From positions 620,001-684,000 of the forward strand of contig NZ_CP026994.1 in the NCBI RefSeq assembly GCF_013407165.1: a stretch of 64,000 bases of DNA, read 5' to 3'. A model generated the notes under the pieces. That model was not told where the DNA came from and searched no databases. It worked only from the letters and a program-made list of their open reading frames with translations. The DNA is from Nitrosopumilus oxyclinae (GTDB lineage Archaea > Thermoproteota > Nitrososphaeria > Nitrososphaerales > Nitrosopumilaceae). Numbering within the stretch: position 1 is the first letter of the stretch; the number at the start of each line of letters is the position of its first letter. Positions 38,603 through 48,274 of this stretch are shown here, in pieces. The translations under genes and the position numbers were made by a program.

Positions 38603-39601
38603 ATGGCAAAAACATGGAAAGATGCCGATATCAGTCTTGATCCAATTAAAGATCAAACAATTGCTGTAATTGGTTATGGAATTCAAGGTGATGCACAAGC
38701 AAATAACATGAAAGACTCTGGTCTTAATGTAATAATTGGTCTTAAAGAAGGCGGTAACAGCTGGAAAAAGGCAGAAGCTGATGGTCACAAAGTAATGTCT
38801 GTTGCAGATGCAACAAAGCAAGCAGATATTGTACACATATTGATTCCTGACATGATTCAAGGTCAAGTATACAAAGATGAAATCGGACCAAATCTTTCAG
38901 AAGGAAAAGCATTGTCATTTTCTCATGCAGCTGCAATCTATTGGAAATGGATTGAAGCACCAAGCAACGTTGATTTAATCATGGTTGCACCAAAGGGACC
39001 TGGTTCTAAAGTCCGAGAAACATATCTTGATAATTTTGGAACTCCTGCAATAGTTGCAGTTGAACAAGATTTTACAGGAAAAGCTTGGGATAGAACATTG
39101 GGAATTGCAAAAGCAATTGGTAGTGCAAGAGCTGGATTAATCAAAACTGCTTTCAAAGAGGAAGTAGAAACTGATTGGTTTGGTGAACAAGCTGACCTTT
39201 GTGGTGGAGCAGCTTCTATGGTTACAAATGCATTTGAAACTCTAGTTGAAGCAGGATACCAGCCAGAAATTGCATACTTTGAAGTTTTACATGAACTCAA
39301 ACTCATTGTAGATATGATTCAGAGATATGGAATTAATGGAATGTGGAGACGTGTAAGTGAAACTGCCAGATATGGTGGACTGACACGTGGACCAATGGTT
39401 ATGGATAAATCCAACAAAGAGAACATGAAAAAAGTTCTCACCATGATTCAAGATGGTACATTCAACAGCGAGTGGATTTCTGAATATCAGAAAAACGGTA
39501 AAGATGCATTTGATAAACACATGAAAGTATATGACGAACACCAAATTGAAAAAGTTGGTAAAGAAATGCGTAAAATGATGTGGCCTGATTCCACAGAATA
39601 A
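38603..39601 (+). CDS. ilvC: Ketol-acid reductoisomerase
   Basis: It catalyses the second shared step of valine and isoleucine synthesis (Mg- and NADPH-dependent). The 332-residue length is that of class I enzymes. The Rossmann loop is IAVIGYGIQGDAQANNMKDS, and the metal site has FGEQADLCGG. The later ETARYGGLTRGPM is the knotted C-terminal domain. Other ilv genes are not adjacent here. Confidence 0.95.
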   Translation: MAKTWKDADISLDPIKDQTIAVIGYGIQGDAQANNMKDSGLNVIIGLKEGGNSWKKAEADGHKVMSVADATKQADIVHILIPDMIQGQVYKDEIGPNLSEGKALSFSHAAAIYWKWIEAPSNVDLIMVAPKGPGSKVRETYLDNFGTPAIVAVEQDFTGKAWDRTLGIAKAIGSARAGLIKTAFKEEVETDWFGEQADLCGGAASMVTNAFETLVEAGYQPEIAYFEVLHELKLIVDMIQRYGINGMWRRVSETARYGGLTRGPMVMDKSNKENMKKVLTMIQDGTFNSEWISEYQKNGKDAFDKHMKVYDEHQIEKVGKEMRKMMWPDSTE

Positions 39602-39610
39602 TCTTTTTTC

Positions 39611-40033
39611 TTATATTTTTCTTAATTTAGATACGCCAGTTGTAATATGATCGATGATTGTTGACAATGGTGTACCTGGACCAAACACATGATCTACTCC
39701 TGCTTTTACAAGATCATTATGATCTATATCTGGAATTACTCCTCCTCCAACTATTAACACGTCTTTGATTCCTTTCTTTTTTAGTGTCTTGACTACTCTT
39801 GGGAAAAGTGTTCCATGTGCTCCATTTAGCAAACTCATTGCTATGGCATCTACATCTTCATCTTCTGCAATTTGTGCAATTCTGTCTGGTGTAGCAAAAA
39901 GACCTGAATAGATTACTTCCATTCCCGCATCTCTGAATGCTCTACATAGTACTAGGGCACCTCTATCGTGACCGTCTAATCCTAATTTGGCTACCAAAAT
40001 TTTGATACTTCGTGATGCTGCTTTTTGCTTCAT
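39611..40033 (-). CDS. mcmB: Methylmalonyl-CoA mutase, B12-binding small subunit
   Basis: A 140-residue stand-alone cobalamin-binding domain. The axial-ligand motif is GLDGHDRG (DxHxxG), followed by SLLNGAH and VGGGVIPD. It pairs with the catalytic subunit at 46634; in most bacteria the two are fused, while archaea such as this one split them. It converts methylmalonyl-CoA to succinyl-CoA in the carbon-fixation cycle. Transcribed opposite to the large subunit, about 6.6 kb away. Confidence 0.95.
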   Translation of the reverse strand: MKQKAASRSIKILVAKLGLDGHDRGALVLCRAFRDAGMEVIYSGLFATPDRIAQIAEDEDVDAIAMSLLNGAHGTLFPRVVKTLKKKGIKDVLIVGGGVIPDIDHNDLVKAGVDHVFGPGTPLSTIIDHITTGVSKLRKI

Positions 40034-40133
40034 GATTATAGTTGAATTTGGGATATTTTAAAAGGTTTATTTGATTTGCAACTTTTTACCTCTTCAAATA
40101 TATTGATTCAACCCCAAATAGTGAAGATAAGGT

Positions 40134-40397
40134 ATGACTGAAGATGTTTGTGATTTTTGTAAAGGTGTAGGTTCATCATCCACAAATATCTGCGTATATT
40201 GTAATGGCACTGGGGAATGGAATCAAGCAGCCCAAGCCTATGTAAAAAATCATATCTGTCAATGTATCGTACTTGATAGAAAATTCTGTCCTGTTTGTAA
40301 CAAGGCATGTCATCATGATACTTCTCTAAACCCTAAGCAAACTATAGATCCTGGATATGGCGGTATGTCTGCCCCTGAGATTACTGTAGTTGTATAG
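40134..40397 (+). CDS. DnaJ-type zinc-finger small protein
   Basis: An 87-residue protein with two CxxCxGxG elements (CDFCKGVG and CVYCNGTG), as in the DnaJ cysteine-rich domain. A QC and CPVC pair and a CHH follow. It carries no J domain. Such stand-alone fingers may bind zinc and unfolded peptides. A TATA-like aaatatatt lies near 40097. It is divergent from mcmB, 100 bases apart. Confidence 0.8.
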   Translation: MTEDVCDFCKGVGSSSTNICVYCNGTGEWNQAAQAYVKNHICQCIVLDRKFCPVCNKACHHDTSLNPKQTIDPGYGGMSAPEITVVV

Positions 40398-40465
40398 TTT
40401 GAAACTTTCTATCTTGCTTGATGAAAATACTCATCCTTCTTATAGATGAGAATTACTTCTAAATC

Positions 40466-40534
40466 ATGTTTAATTATGTTGATACCTCTATTGTTTCAAT
40501 TATGACTTTTCAAAAAATCATGGTGAATTTCTAA
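40466..40534 (+). CDS. Possible leader peptide of the second TFB gene
   Basis: A 22-codon frame, MFNYVDTSIVSIMTFQKIMV plus NF, whose stop codon overlaps the tfb start as TAATG. A hairpin (ctcatc/gatgag around 40430-40450) lies upstream. It may be a coupling or attenuation leader, but chance is possible. Confidence 0.25.
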   Translation: MFNYVDTSIVSIMTFQKIMVNF

Positions 40535-41433
40535 TGGATACTCCATCTTGTGCACGTTGTGGAAAAAATTCTATTTTATCTGATGAAGTAACTGGTGAAC
40601 AGTTTTGTGGAAAGTGTGGATATGTAATAGATGGAAAGTCTCAAGAATCTGGTCCTGAATGGAGATCATTCCAAAAAGATGGTGGGGCAGATCCTGCAAG
40701 AACTGGTGCACCTTCATCTCTGATGATTCATGACATGGGATTATCTACTGTGATTAATCCTCTAAACAAAGATGCATCTGGTAAACCACTTTCAACATCT
40801 ATGAAGAGTACCATTGAGAGACTAAGAACTTGGGATAGTAGAAGTCAAGTTCATGCACCTGTTGATAGAAATTTGAGACAAGCTCTTAGTGATTTAAATA
40901 AATTAAAAGATAAAGTTTCAATTCCTGCAAATGTTTTAGAGAAAGCAGCATACATTTACAGAAAAGCATTAGAGAAAAAATTAGTTCGTGGAAGATCTAT
41001 TTCTGCAATGATTGCCGCATCCTTGTATGCCGCATGTCGAGATACAGAAACACCTCGAACTCTAAAAGATGTTGCTGATGCCGCAAATGTAAAACGAAAA
41101 GATATTGCACGATGTTATAGATTACTACACCATGAATTAGAACTAAAAATGCCTGTAGTTGATTCCATTCAGTGTATTGCTAGAATCTCTAGTAAACTTG
41201 AGATCTCTGAAAAAACTAAACGATATGCAGTCAAAGTACTCAAAGAGGCACAAGAGCGTAAAGAATCTGCTGGAAAAGATCCTATGGGACTTGCAGCAAC
41301 AGCACTTTATCTATCATGTGTAAAGAACGGCGTATCAATTACTCAACGGGATCTTGCAGAAGCTGCAGGTGTAACTGAAGTAACGATTAGAAATCGTTAC
41401 AAGGGATTAAAAGCTGATCAATCAATAAAATAG
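40534..41433 (+). CDS. tfb: Transcription initiation factor B (TFB), copy 2
   Basis: A 299-residue TFIIB homologue, closely similar along its full length to the copy at 19544. The zinc ribbon (CARC and CGKC), B-finger (GPEWRSFQKDGG) and two cyclin repeats are intact. The HTH VTEVTIRNRYKGLK is also intact. A short upstream frame overlaps the start. Two TFBs within 21 kb imply promoter-class-specific initiation, as suggested for other archaea with several TFBs. Confidence 0.95.
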   Translation: MDTPSCARCGKNSILSDEVTGEQFCGKCGYVIDGKSQESGPEWRSFQKDGGADPARTGAPSSLMIHDMGLSTVINPLNKDASGKPLSTSMKSTIERLRTWDSRSQVHAPVDRNLRQALSDLNKLKDKVSIPANVLEKAAYIYRKALEKKLVRGRSISAMIAASLYAACRDTETPRTLKDVADAANVKRKDIARCYRLLHHELELKMPVVDSIQCIARISSKLEISEKTKRYAVKVLKEAQERKESAGKDPMGLAATALYLSCVKNGVSITQRDLAEAAGVTEVTIRNRYKGLKADQSIK

Positions 41434-41503
41434 TGTTTTTTGTAGTGCAGTGCACCCGTATGTCTTCTCAGTAGTTATATCGAAATTTTACCCTAGTTAG
41501 ATT

Positions 41504-41833
41504 ATGCAAGTAATTAACCAACTAAAAATTGAAGAGCCAGAAAGAAAAGAATCTTTTCTTGAAATTCTTTCTGACAAATACTGTAGATCTATTCTAGAAG
41601 CAATAATGGATTCTCCAAAATCTGCAATCGAGGTATCTCGAGAAAAAATAATCCCTCTAAGTACTGTATATAGAAGAATTCAACAATTACATGATTCGAA
41701 AATGATCAGAACATCAGGGGTAATCACTGATGAGGGAAAAAGATTATTTTTGTACAAGAGTAAAATCAAGGCAGTCAATACTAGTTTTCATGATGGAAAA
41801 ATTGATGTGGATGTAGTTTTCAATCAAAACTAA
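41504..41833 (+). CDS. Small winged-helix regulator (ArsR-like)
   Basis: A 109-residue protein dominated by a winged helix (ILSDKYCRSILEAIMDSPKS, then VYRRIQQLHDSKMIRTSG). It is related by eye to the C-terminal half of the regulator at 44-664. There are no cysteine pairs for metal sensing. It follows the TFB gene by 70 bases on the same strand and is convergent with the RHH gene. Target unknown. Confidence 0.8.
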   Translation: MQVINQLKIEEPERKESFLEILSDKYCRSILEAIMDSPKSAIEVSREKIIPLSTVYRRIQQLHDSKMIRTSGVITDEGKRLFLYKSKIKAVNTSFHDGKIDVDVVFNQN

Positions 41834-41847
41834 TCTACTATCTTTTT

Positions 41848-42432
41848 CTAGTAATCGTGCTCACTAAAATCCCCGCCCAGTGCAATAGTTGCAATGACTG
41901 TTGATTCTGTGGTTTGACATTTCATTTTTGAATCTGGTAAGAACTCTTTGAATATTTCTTGTAGTAACTGTTCTGTGAATATTGACCAGTTGCCTCCTAA
42001 TTCGTGCTGAATAATGAAATGATGTAGTTCACCTTCAATTCTATGGTCTGATTTCATTCCAGATGCTCGCATGTAATCTTCAAGCGTTTCAATACATCTT
42101 TTCAAATCATATTTTCCTTTGATGAATAACACAGTGTCTTTGATTACTGGCTTTATTACGTTGATAATTTCATTAATTTCTTTAGCAGTCATCTCAATTC
42201 CTAATGTGTCTAGAATTTTCTTTGGTACTGGAATCATGCCAATCTTAGATGCAAATCTATCCCACTCTACATATTTTTCTAAAATTTGTCTTGCCATTAC
42301 ATTGTGAGAGATATTTTTGTTCATTGCTTCAGTTTCTATTTCCTCAACTAGTTTCACTGGAAGACGATAAGTCACACTCCTTGTTTTTTCTTTTTTTTGA
42401 GGATGTTGTTGACGTTTTATTGGGGGTGACAA
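41848..42432 (-). CDS. Ribbon-helix-helix-type regulator with C-terminal domain
   Basis: A 194-residue protein. Residues 15-60 fit a ribbon-helix-helix DNA-binding motif (RSVTYRLPVKLVEEIETEAM, with a conserved basic strand). The remaining 130 residues form an alpha/beta domain (LHHFIIQHELGGNWSIF and similar) of unknown type, perhaps sensing or oligomerisation. No ligand motif is recognised. The upstream gap to 42557 probably holds its promoter. Confidence 0.7.
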   Translation of the reverse strand: MSPPIKRQQHPQKKEKTRSVTYRLPVKLVEEIETEAMNKNISHNVMARQILEKYVEWDRFASKIGMIPVPKKILDTLGIEMTAKEINEIINVIKPVIKDTVLFIKGKYDLKRCIETLEDYMRASGMKSDHRIEGELHHFIIQHELGGNWSIFTEQLLQEIFKEFLPDSKMKCQTTESTVIATIALGGDFSEHDY

Positions 42433-42556
42433 TTACATCAATATCTGAAGTAATCTGAATATAAAGTTGATACTTGGAATGGCTGAAAATATGTTTCTCA
42501 AATTTGATAATCGTATTTCATTTTAAAATGAATTGCTGAATTAGTTCATTTGAGAT

Positions 42557-42718
42557 ATGGGACTATATTGTGAAAATTGTGAAAAATTCATGAAAAATTC
42601 AGAGATGACTCATTGCTCTGATGAGTGTCTACTTGCTTCGATTAAAAATAGTGATACATTATCAGATAATGATATTAGTGCAATCTCTTGGGATGAAAAA
42701 TCTGATCCGTGGATTTAA
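42557..42718 (+). CDS. Small Cys-containing protein (53 aa)
   Basis: It begins MGLYCENCEKFMKNSEMTHC and continues SDECLLASIK, then an acidic end. C-x2-C and C-x3-C with His form a likely zinc site. ATG start; it precedes the aminopeptidase gene by 46 bases. Confidence 0.65.
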   Translation: MGLYCENCEKFMKNSEMTHCSDECLLASIKNSDTLSDNDISAISWDEKSDPWI

Positions 42719-42764
42719 TCTAAAATAGAAAATCTACTTAAAGTGTAACTAGAGCATCAGAATT

Positions 42765-45266
42765 ATGGATGTAAATCCGATTAATTACCAATTAACTTTT
42801 GAACCTGATCTAAAAAAATTTACATTTCACGGGATGGAGTCTATTACTGCAGATTGTAAAAAGCCTACCAATCTCATCACCCTGCATTGTGCTGAACTTA
42901 AAATTATTTCATGTCAAGTAAAATCAAAAGGAAAAATCATCAAATCTTCTCCAAAAACTGATGAGAAAAAAGAAGAATTGGGCATCAAATTATCTGAAAA
43001 AATTAAAGGTAAAATTACTATTGATTTAGAATTTCAAGGAATCTTAAATGATAGATTATTGGGATTTTATCGTAGTCAATATGTTCAAAATGGAAAAACA
43101 AAATATCTTGCTACTACTCAGTTTGAAGCAGCAGATGCCAGACGTGCTTTCCCATGCTGGGATGAACCTGAAGCAAAGGCAACATTTGAAATTTCTATAA
43201 TTGCAGATGACAAATTTACTGCAATTTCAAACATGCCAATTAAATCAAAGAAAAAAATTGGAAACAAAACTCTGTATAATTTTTCAAAAACTCCGATAGT
43301 TTCTACATATTTGATTTATCTTGGAGTTGGAGAGTTTGAATATCTTACAGGTAAAGTTGGTAAAATTCAGATTAGGGTAGTTACAACAAAGGGTAACAAA
43401 TCAAAGGGAAAATTCTCTTTAGATTTGGGAAAGAAACTTCTTACATCTTATGAGAAATATTTTGGAATCAAATATCCTTTACCTAAACTAGACTTGATTG
43501 CAGTTCCTGACTTTGCAGCAGGAGCTATGGAGAACTGGGGTGCAATTACTTTTAGAGAAACTATCTTACTATATGATCCTAAAACCTCTTCCACTAGAAC
43601 AAAACAATTTATCGCTGAAGTAATTTCACACGAAATTGCCCATCAGTGGTTTGGTAATCTTGTAACTATGAAGTGGTGGAATGATTTGTGGTTAAATGAG
43701 AGTTTTGCAACGTTTATGGCTACAAAATTTGTTGATAAATTCTATCCTGAATGGGATTTGTGGAACCAGTTTGTTGAAGATGCAATGAATGTGGCAATGG
43801 GCCTTGATTCACTTAAAACAACTCATCCAATTGATGTACAAGTAAATTCTCCTGCAGAAATTCGTGAGATTTTTGATGCCATTTCATATGATAAAGGTGG
43901 GTGTGTTCTTCGAATGCTTGAACATTATGTTGGTGAACCCAATTTCCAAAAAGGATTAAAAAAATATCTGTCTGATTTTAAATATCAAAATGCACAGGGT
44001 CAAGATTTGTGGGATGCAATAGGTAAGGCATCTAAAATGCCTGTATCCTCAATGGTAAATACATGGCTAAAACAGCCTGGATTCCCTCTAGTTGAAATTA
44101 ACCAAGATGGAAATAATTTAAAATTAACACAAAAGAGATATCTTCTTGAACCTGATAAAAAATTCAGTAAAGGGCTGTGGTCTATCCCTATGTCTCTGGG
44201 ATTAGAATCTGAGATTTCTCAAAAACTATTCACTACAAAATCCATGTCTGTTAAACTACCACGAAATACTTTGGGATTTGTTGCAAATTATGGACGTAAA
44301 GGATTCTATCGAGTCAAATATGATGAAGGTATTTTACTTGATTTGAAAATGTTAGTGGATGAAAAACGTATACCTGCAATTGATAGATGGGCTATTCAAA
44401 ATGATTTGTTTTCATTATGTGTTTCAGGTGATGAACAAGTTAGAAATTATCTGGATTTTTCAGATGCTTATTTTGATGAAGATAGTTATCTTGCTTCTGT
44501 TAATGTTGCACATAATTTGGCGTCATTGTATTTCCGTGCATTTGATGAACCATTTGCAGAAGAGATTCGTGGATATGCAGTAAATTACTTTAGGAAAATT
44601 TTATTTAATTTGGGATGGGAACCAAAAAAATCTGATAAACACACTGATGCACTATTACGTGGATTTGCAATTTCTGTTTTAGGTAAAATGAATGATGATG
44701 AAGTCACTGATGAAGCATTGAAACGATATAAAAAATTCTTAAAATCACCTAGTTCAATTTCTCCTGACTTAGTAGAACCAATCCTCTCTATTGCTGCATG
44801 GAATGGAAATTCAAAAACTCATGTAGAACTAACAAAACTATACAAGAATGCTAAAACCATGGAGGAGAAACTTCGATTCTTAGGTGCTCTATGTGGATTT
44901 AAAGATAAAAAATTACTAGTAAAATCACTTGATTTCTCTCAAACCTCTCAAGTTCGTTCACAAAATATGCAATTACCAATTATGAGAGTGGCTGCAAATC
45001 CATACGGTGACAAAGTTTTGTGGTCCTGGTTGAAGAAAAATTGGAAAAAAATCAACAAAAAAGTAGGACATGGAAATCCGCTCTTCAATCGAATTGTAGC
45101 AAGTATCACTTTGGTTGCAGATGATTCAATGGAGAAAGAAATTAAAGCATTTTTCAAAAAGAATCCTACTCCTGGAACTGAACGTACTCAATCTCAAACT
45201 CTGGAAAGAATTAGAATAAACTCCAAATTCCTTAGACGTATGAGAAAAGAATTCAAAGATGGCTAA
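42765..45266 (+). CDS. M1-family zinc aminopeptidase (tricorn factor-like)
   Basis: An 833-residue aminopeptidase that trims peptides released by the proteasome. The exopeptidase motif is GAMENWG and the zinc motif is HEIAHQWFGN with the distal Glu in LWLNESFA (HExxH-x18-E). A proton donor Tyr occurs in the ISYDKGGCVLRM region. The length fits tricorn-interacting factors F2/F3 and ERAP-like enzymes. No signal peptide, so it is cytoplasmic. It overlaps the following gene by eight bases. Confidence 0.95.
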   Translation: MDVNPINYQLTFEPDLKKFTFHGMESITADCKKPTNLITLHCAELKIISCQVKSKGKIIKSSPKTDEKKEELGIKLSEKIKGKITIDLEFQGILNDRLLGFYRSQYVQNGKTKYLATTQFEAADARRAFPCWDEPEAKATFEISIIADDKFTAISNMPIKSKKKIGNKTLYNFSKTPIVSTYLIYLGVGEFEYLTGKVGKIQIRVVTTKGNKSKGKFSLDLGKKLLTSYEKYFGIKYPLPKLDLIAVPDFAAGAMENWGAITFRETILLYDPKTSSTRTKQFIAEVISHEIAHQWFGNLVTMKWWNDLWLNESFATFMATKFVDKFYPEWDLWNQFVEDAMNVAMGLDSLKTTHPIDVQVNSPAEIREIFDAISYDKGGCVLRMLEHYVGEPNFQKGLKKYLSDFKYQNAQGQDLWDAIGKASKMPVSSMVNTWLKQPGFPLVEINQDGNNLKLTQKRYLLEPDKKFSKGLWSIPMSLGLESEISQKLFTTKSMSVKLPRNTLGFVANYGRKGFYRVKYDEGILLDLKMLVDEKRIPAIDRWAIQNDLFSLCVSGDEQVRNYLDFSDAYFDEDSYLASVNVAHNLASLYFRAFDEPFAEEIRGYAVNYFRKILFNLGWEPKKSDKHTDALLRGFAISVLGKMNDDEVTDEALKRYKKFLKSPSSISPDLVEPILSIAAWNGNSKTHVELTKLYKNAKTMEEKLRFLGALCGFKDKKLLVKSLDFSQTSQVRSQNMQLPIMRVAANPYGDKVLWSWLKKNWKKINKKVGHGNPLFNRIVASITLVADDSMEKEIKAFFKKNPTPGTERTQSQTLERIRINSKFLRRMRKEFKDG

Positions 45267-45666
45267 AAAATTAGGTCCTCCAATATTCCTTGGGGTTTTT
45301 ACTGTATTGGCAATAATATTTTTGACTGGCGGTGCATCTGATGATAAGGATACATTGCGTCAAACATTTCAAGTAGATGCTGTTTACTATGATACTGGCC
45401 ATGTTGAAATTTCATTTTTTGATAAATCACAAAAAACAACTAATGTTGTAATGGAAATCCTTGGCATGGATGAAACTTTCCAAAAAACATTCTCTGATTC
45501 AGAATTTATTGAAATTGTCCCATTTCCAAATGAACCAAAATATGGTTGGGCAATTCATCCTATAGTTTTAGAAATTGATCATGAAGAATTAGGTCATATT
45601 CAATTAAAAACTGAAATCCATCCTCTAGGAGAATCTATTCCTACTGTCATCTATTCTACTCCATAG
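45259..45666 (+). CDS. Single-pass membrane protein
   Basis: A 135-residue protein with one N-terminal hydrophobic helix (PIFLGVFTVLAIIFLTGG) followed by an extracytoplasmic beta-rich domain. The helix could be a signal anchor. It overlaps the aminopeptidase gene by eight bases and so is translated from the same mRNA. No known family. Confidence 0.7.
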   Translation: MAKKLGPPIFLGVFTVLAIIFLTGGASDDKDTLRQTFQVDAVYYDTGHVEISFFDKSQKTTNVVMEILGMDETFQKTFSDSEFIEIVPFPNEPKYGWAIHPIVLEIDHEELGHIQLKTEIHPLGESIPTVIYSTP

Positions 45667-45711
45667 ATCGAACACAAGATTTTATTGCACCTCTAATTCA
45701 TTTACTGTATC

Positions 45712-46629
45712 TTGGATTTGCTTGTTGATCTAAAAAAAGGAAAACGTGGAGCAATTGCCAAGGCAATAACTATTGTTGAAAATGATCAAACTGAAGCAAA
45801 AAAATTACTAAAGAAAATTTTCAAATCTAGTGGAAATTCAATTATAATTGGAATTACTGGACCTGCTGGTGCTGGAAAAAGTTCATTGATTAACAAGACT
45901 GCAATGGTGATGAAAAAATTAGGTACAAAACCTGCTGTATTGGCAGTTGATCCTACAAGCCATGTGACAGGTGGAGCTATACTAGGTGATAGAGTTAGAA
46001 TGAGTGAATCCACTGATTCTGGTACATACATTCGCAGTATTGCATCAAGAGGTGCAACGGGAGCTGTATCTCGTTCATTACGAAATAGTATTCGAGTTTT
46101 AGAATTTGCTGGATTTAATCCGATAATTATTGAGAGTGTGGGGGCTGGACAAACTGAAGTTGAAATTTCAAACATTGCCGATATTACAGTAGTTGTGTTT
46201 AATCCAAACACTGGTGATAGCATTCAAACAATCAAAGCGGGTCTAACTGAAATTGGAGATATCTACCTTGTTAACAAAAGTGACCTTAGCGGAACAAATC
46301 AACTATTTGATGCTGTACGTGATTTTATAGGAGATTCTGTCAGAAATCCTGTGATTCTAAAAACATCTGTAAAAAAGAATTCAGGAATTACTGTATTTGC
46401 TAAAACTCTAAAAGATATGATGAAATCTAAAAAACAATTCAAAGAAGCTAAAGATAAAGAACGATTAGAGGCAGAACTAAAAGATATTGTTTTAAATAAC
46501 ATCAAAGAAAAGATTGATGAGTTGCTAGTCACTGATAAAACATTTTCAAAATACCTTAAAAAATTACAATCAAGAGAAATTGATCCTTTCTTAGCTGGGG
46601 ACAAAATAACAAAATCATTGGTAAAGTGA
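45712..46629 (+). CDS. meaB: MeaB/ArgK-type GTPase, mutase chaperone
   Basis: A 305-residue G3E-family GTPase that protects and reactivates methylmalonyl-CoA mutase. The P-loop is IGITGPAGAGKSSLINK, followed by VLAVDPTSHVTGGAILGDRV, a switch segment IESVGAGQTEVEI and VNKSDL. Starts at TTG 45712. The mutase large subunit begins five bases after its stop, the classical meaB-mcmA pairing. Confidence 0.95.
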   Translation: MDLLVDLKKGKRGAIAKAITIVENDQTEAKKLLKKIFKSSGNSIIIGITGPAGAGKSSLINKTAMVMKKLGTKPAVLAVDPTSHVTGGAILGDRVRMSESTDSGTYIRSIASRGATGAVSRSLRNSIRVLEFAGFNPIIIESVGAGQTEVEISNIADITVVVFNPNTGDSIQTIKAGLTEIGDIYLVNKSDLSGTNQLFDAVRDFIGDSVRNPVILKTSVKKNSGITVFAKTLKDMMKSKKQFKEAKDKERLEAELKDIVLNNIKEKIDELLVTDKTFSKYLKKLQSREIDPFLAGDKITKSLVK

Positions 46630-46633
46630 TATT

Positions 46634-48235
46634 ATGACTGTAAAGAAATCATCAAAATCAAAAACACCTGAAAAGAAAATTTTTACAGATTCTGAATATG
46701 TTGTAAAACGAATATATCAAAAATCTCCTAAAAAGAGACCTGTAGAAGATGCAGGAAAATATCCTTTCACTAGGGGCATTCATCCTGGAATGTTTCGTGA
46801 AAGATTTTGGACTATGAGACAGTATTCTGGATTTGGAGATGCAAAATTAACTAATGAGCGATTCAAATTCATGCTTGAAAAAGGTCAGACTGGTCTTAGT
46901 ATGGCATTTGATCTTCCAACTCAAATTGGGTATGATTCAGACTCTCCACAAGCTGAAGGTGAAGTCGGAAAAGTTGGTGTATCAATTACCTCAATAAAAG
47001 ACATGATGACTGCCTTTGATGGCATTCCTTTGGGAAAAGTAAGTTCTTCTATGACGATTAACTCCACTGCATCAACGCTTTTGGCATATTACATTGCAGT
47101 TGGAGAAGCTCAAGGTTTCAAAAGTCATGAACTTCGTGGAACTACTCAAAATGATATTCTCAAAGAATACATTGCAAGAAACACCTACATTTATCCTCCA
47201 GAACCATCTATGCGATTAATTGGTGACATGATAGAATACTGTGCAGAGAAGGTCCCTTCTTGGTATCCTGTATCTATTTCTGGATATCACATGAGAGAAG
47301 CTGGTTGCACTGCCACACAAGAAGTTGCATTTACTTTAGCAAATGCAATTGCATATATTCAAACTTGCATCGATAAAGGGTTGAAAATTGACGACTTTGC
47401 ACCCCGTTTATCATTTTTCTTTTGTTGTACTATAGAGTTCTTTGAAGAAGTTGCAAAGTTTAGAGTTGCAAGGAAAGTTTATGCAAAAATTCTAAAAGAG
47501 ATGTTCCATGCAAAAAATCCTCGTTCATTACAATTAAAGTTCCACACGCAAACTAGCGGAGAATCATTAACTGCACAACAACCTAACAATAACATTGTTC
47601 GTGTTGCAATTCAAACAATGGCTGCAGTTGCTGGAGGCACTCAATCATTACACACAAATTCTCGTGATGAAGCATTGGCACTTCCAACTCAAGAGTCTGC
47701 AAAAATTGCATTGAGAACTCAACAGATAGTAGCTCATGAAAGTGGAATTACAAAGACTGCTGATCCTTTGGCCGGCTCTTATTATTTGGAGGAATTATGT
47801 GACCAAATTGAGGCTGATGTTTGGAAATATCTCAAAAAAATTCAGAAAATGGGTGGTTCTGTCAAAGCTATAGAGAAAGGCTTCTTTCAATCTGAGATTC
47901 GTGCAAATGCATATCGTTTGAAAAAAGAAACTGATGATGCTGAAAGGGTAATTGTCGGTGTAAACAAGTATGCTGAAGAAGAAGAGCAACCTGAATTATT
48001 GAGAATTGATGGTAGAATTGAAATCCAACAAAAGAAAGCGCTTAAAAAATTACGTGCAGATAGGGATTCTAAAAAATTAGAAAAGGCATTATCTGCAATG
48101 AAGAGTGCTGCTGATACTGAAGAAAATCTGATGCCATACATCGTAACTGCCGCTAAAGCATTTGCTACAACTGGTGAAATTAGTAATACATTCCGTGAGG
48201 TCTTTGGTGAATACCGTCCAAAAGAAGTTTTCTAG
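46634..48235 (+). CDS. mcmA: Methylmalonyl-CoA mutase, catalytic large subunit
   Basis: It interconverts methylmalonyl-CoA and succinyl-CoA with adenosylcobalamin. The 533-residue alpha-type subunit has the TIM-barrel entrance RQYSGFGDAKLTNERF, GLSMAFDLPTQIGYDSD and the SISGYHMREAGCTATQE active-site strand. The cobalamin domain is absent and supplied by 39611. It is a central enzyme of the 3-hydroxypropionate/4-hydroxybutyrate cycle in this phylum, in an operon with meaB. Confidence 0.96.
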   Translation: MTVKKSSKSKTPEKKIFTDSEYVVKRIYQKSPKKRPVEDAGKYPFTRGIHPGMFRERFWTMRQYSGFGDAKLTNERFKFMLEKGQTGLSMAFDLPTQIGYDSDSPQAEGEVGKVGVSITSIKDMMTAFDGIPLGKVSSSMTINSTASTLLAYYIAVGEAQGFKSHELRGTTQNDILKEYIARNTYIYPPEPSMRLIGDMIEYCAEKVPSWYPVSISGYHMREAGCTATQEVAFTLANAIAYIQTCIDKGLKIDDFAPRLSFFFCCTIEFFEEVAKFRVARKVYAKILKEMFHAKNPRSLQLKFHTQTSGESLTAQQPNNNIVRVAIQTMAAVAGGTQSLHTNSRDEALALPTQESAKIALRTQQIVAHESGITKTADPLAGSYYLEELCDQIEADVWKYLKKIQKMGGSVKAIEKGFFQSEIRANAYRLKKETDDAERVIVGVNKYAEEEEQPELLRIDGRIEIQQKKALKKLRADRDSKKLEKALSAMKSAADTEENLMPYIVTAAKAFATTGEISNTFREVFGEYRPKEVF

Positions 48236-48274
48236 TCTAGATCTTTTATAATTTTATTTTTAATAGTATGTTGA

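Noticed and set aside
45786-46223. 145-residue minus-strand frame opposite meaB
   Set aside because: It is fully inside the clear GTPase gene and has no domain signal.
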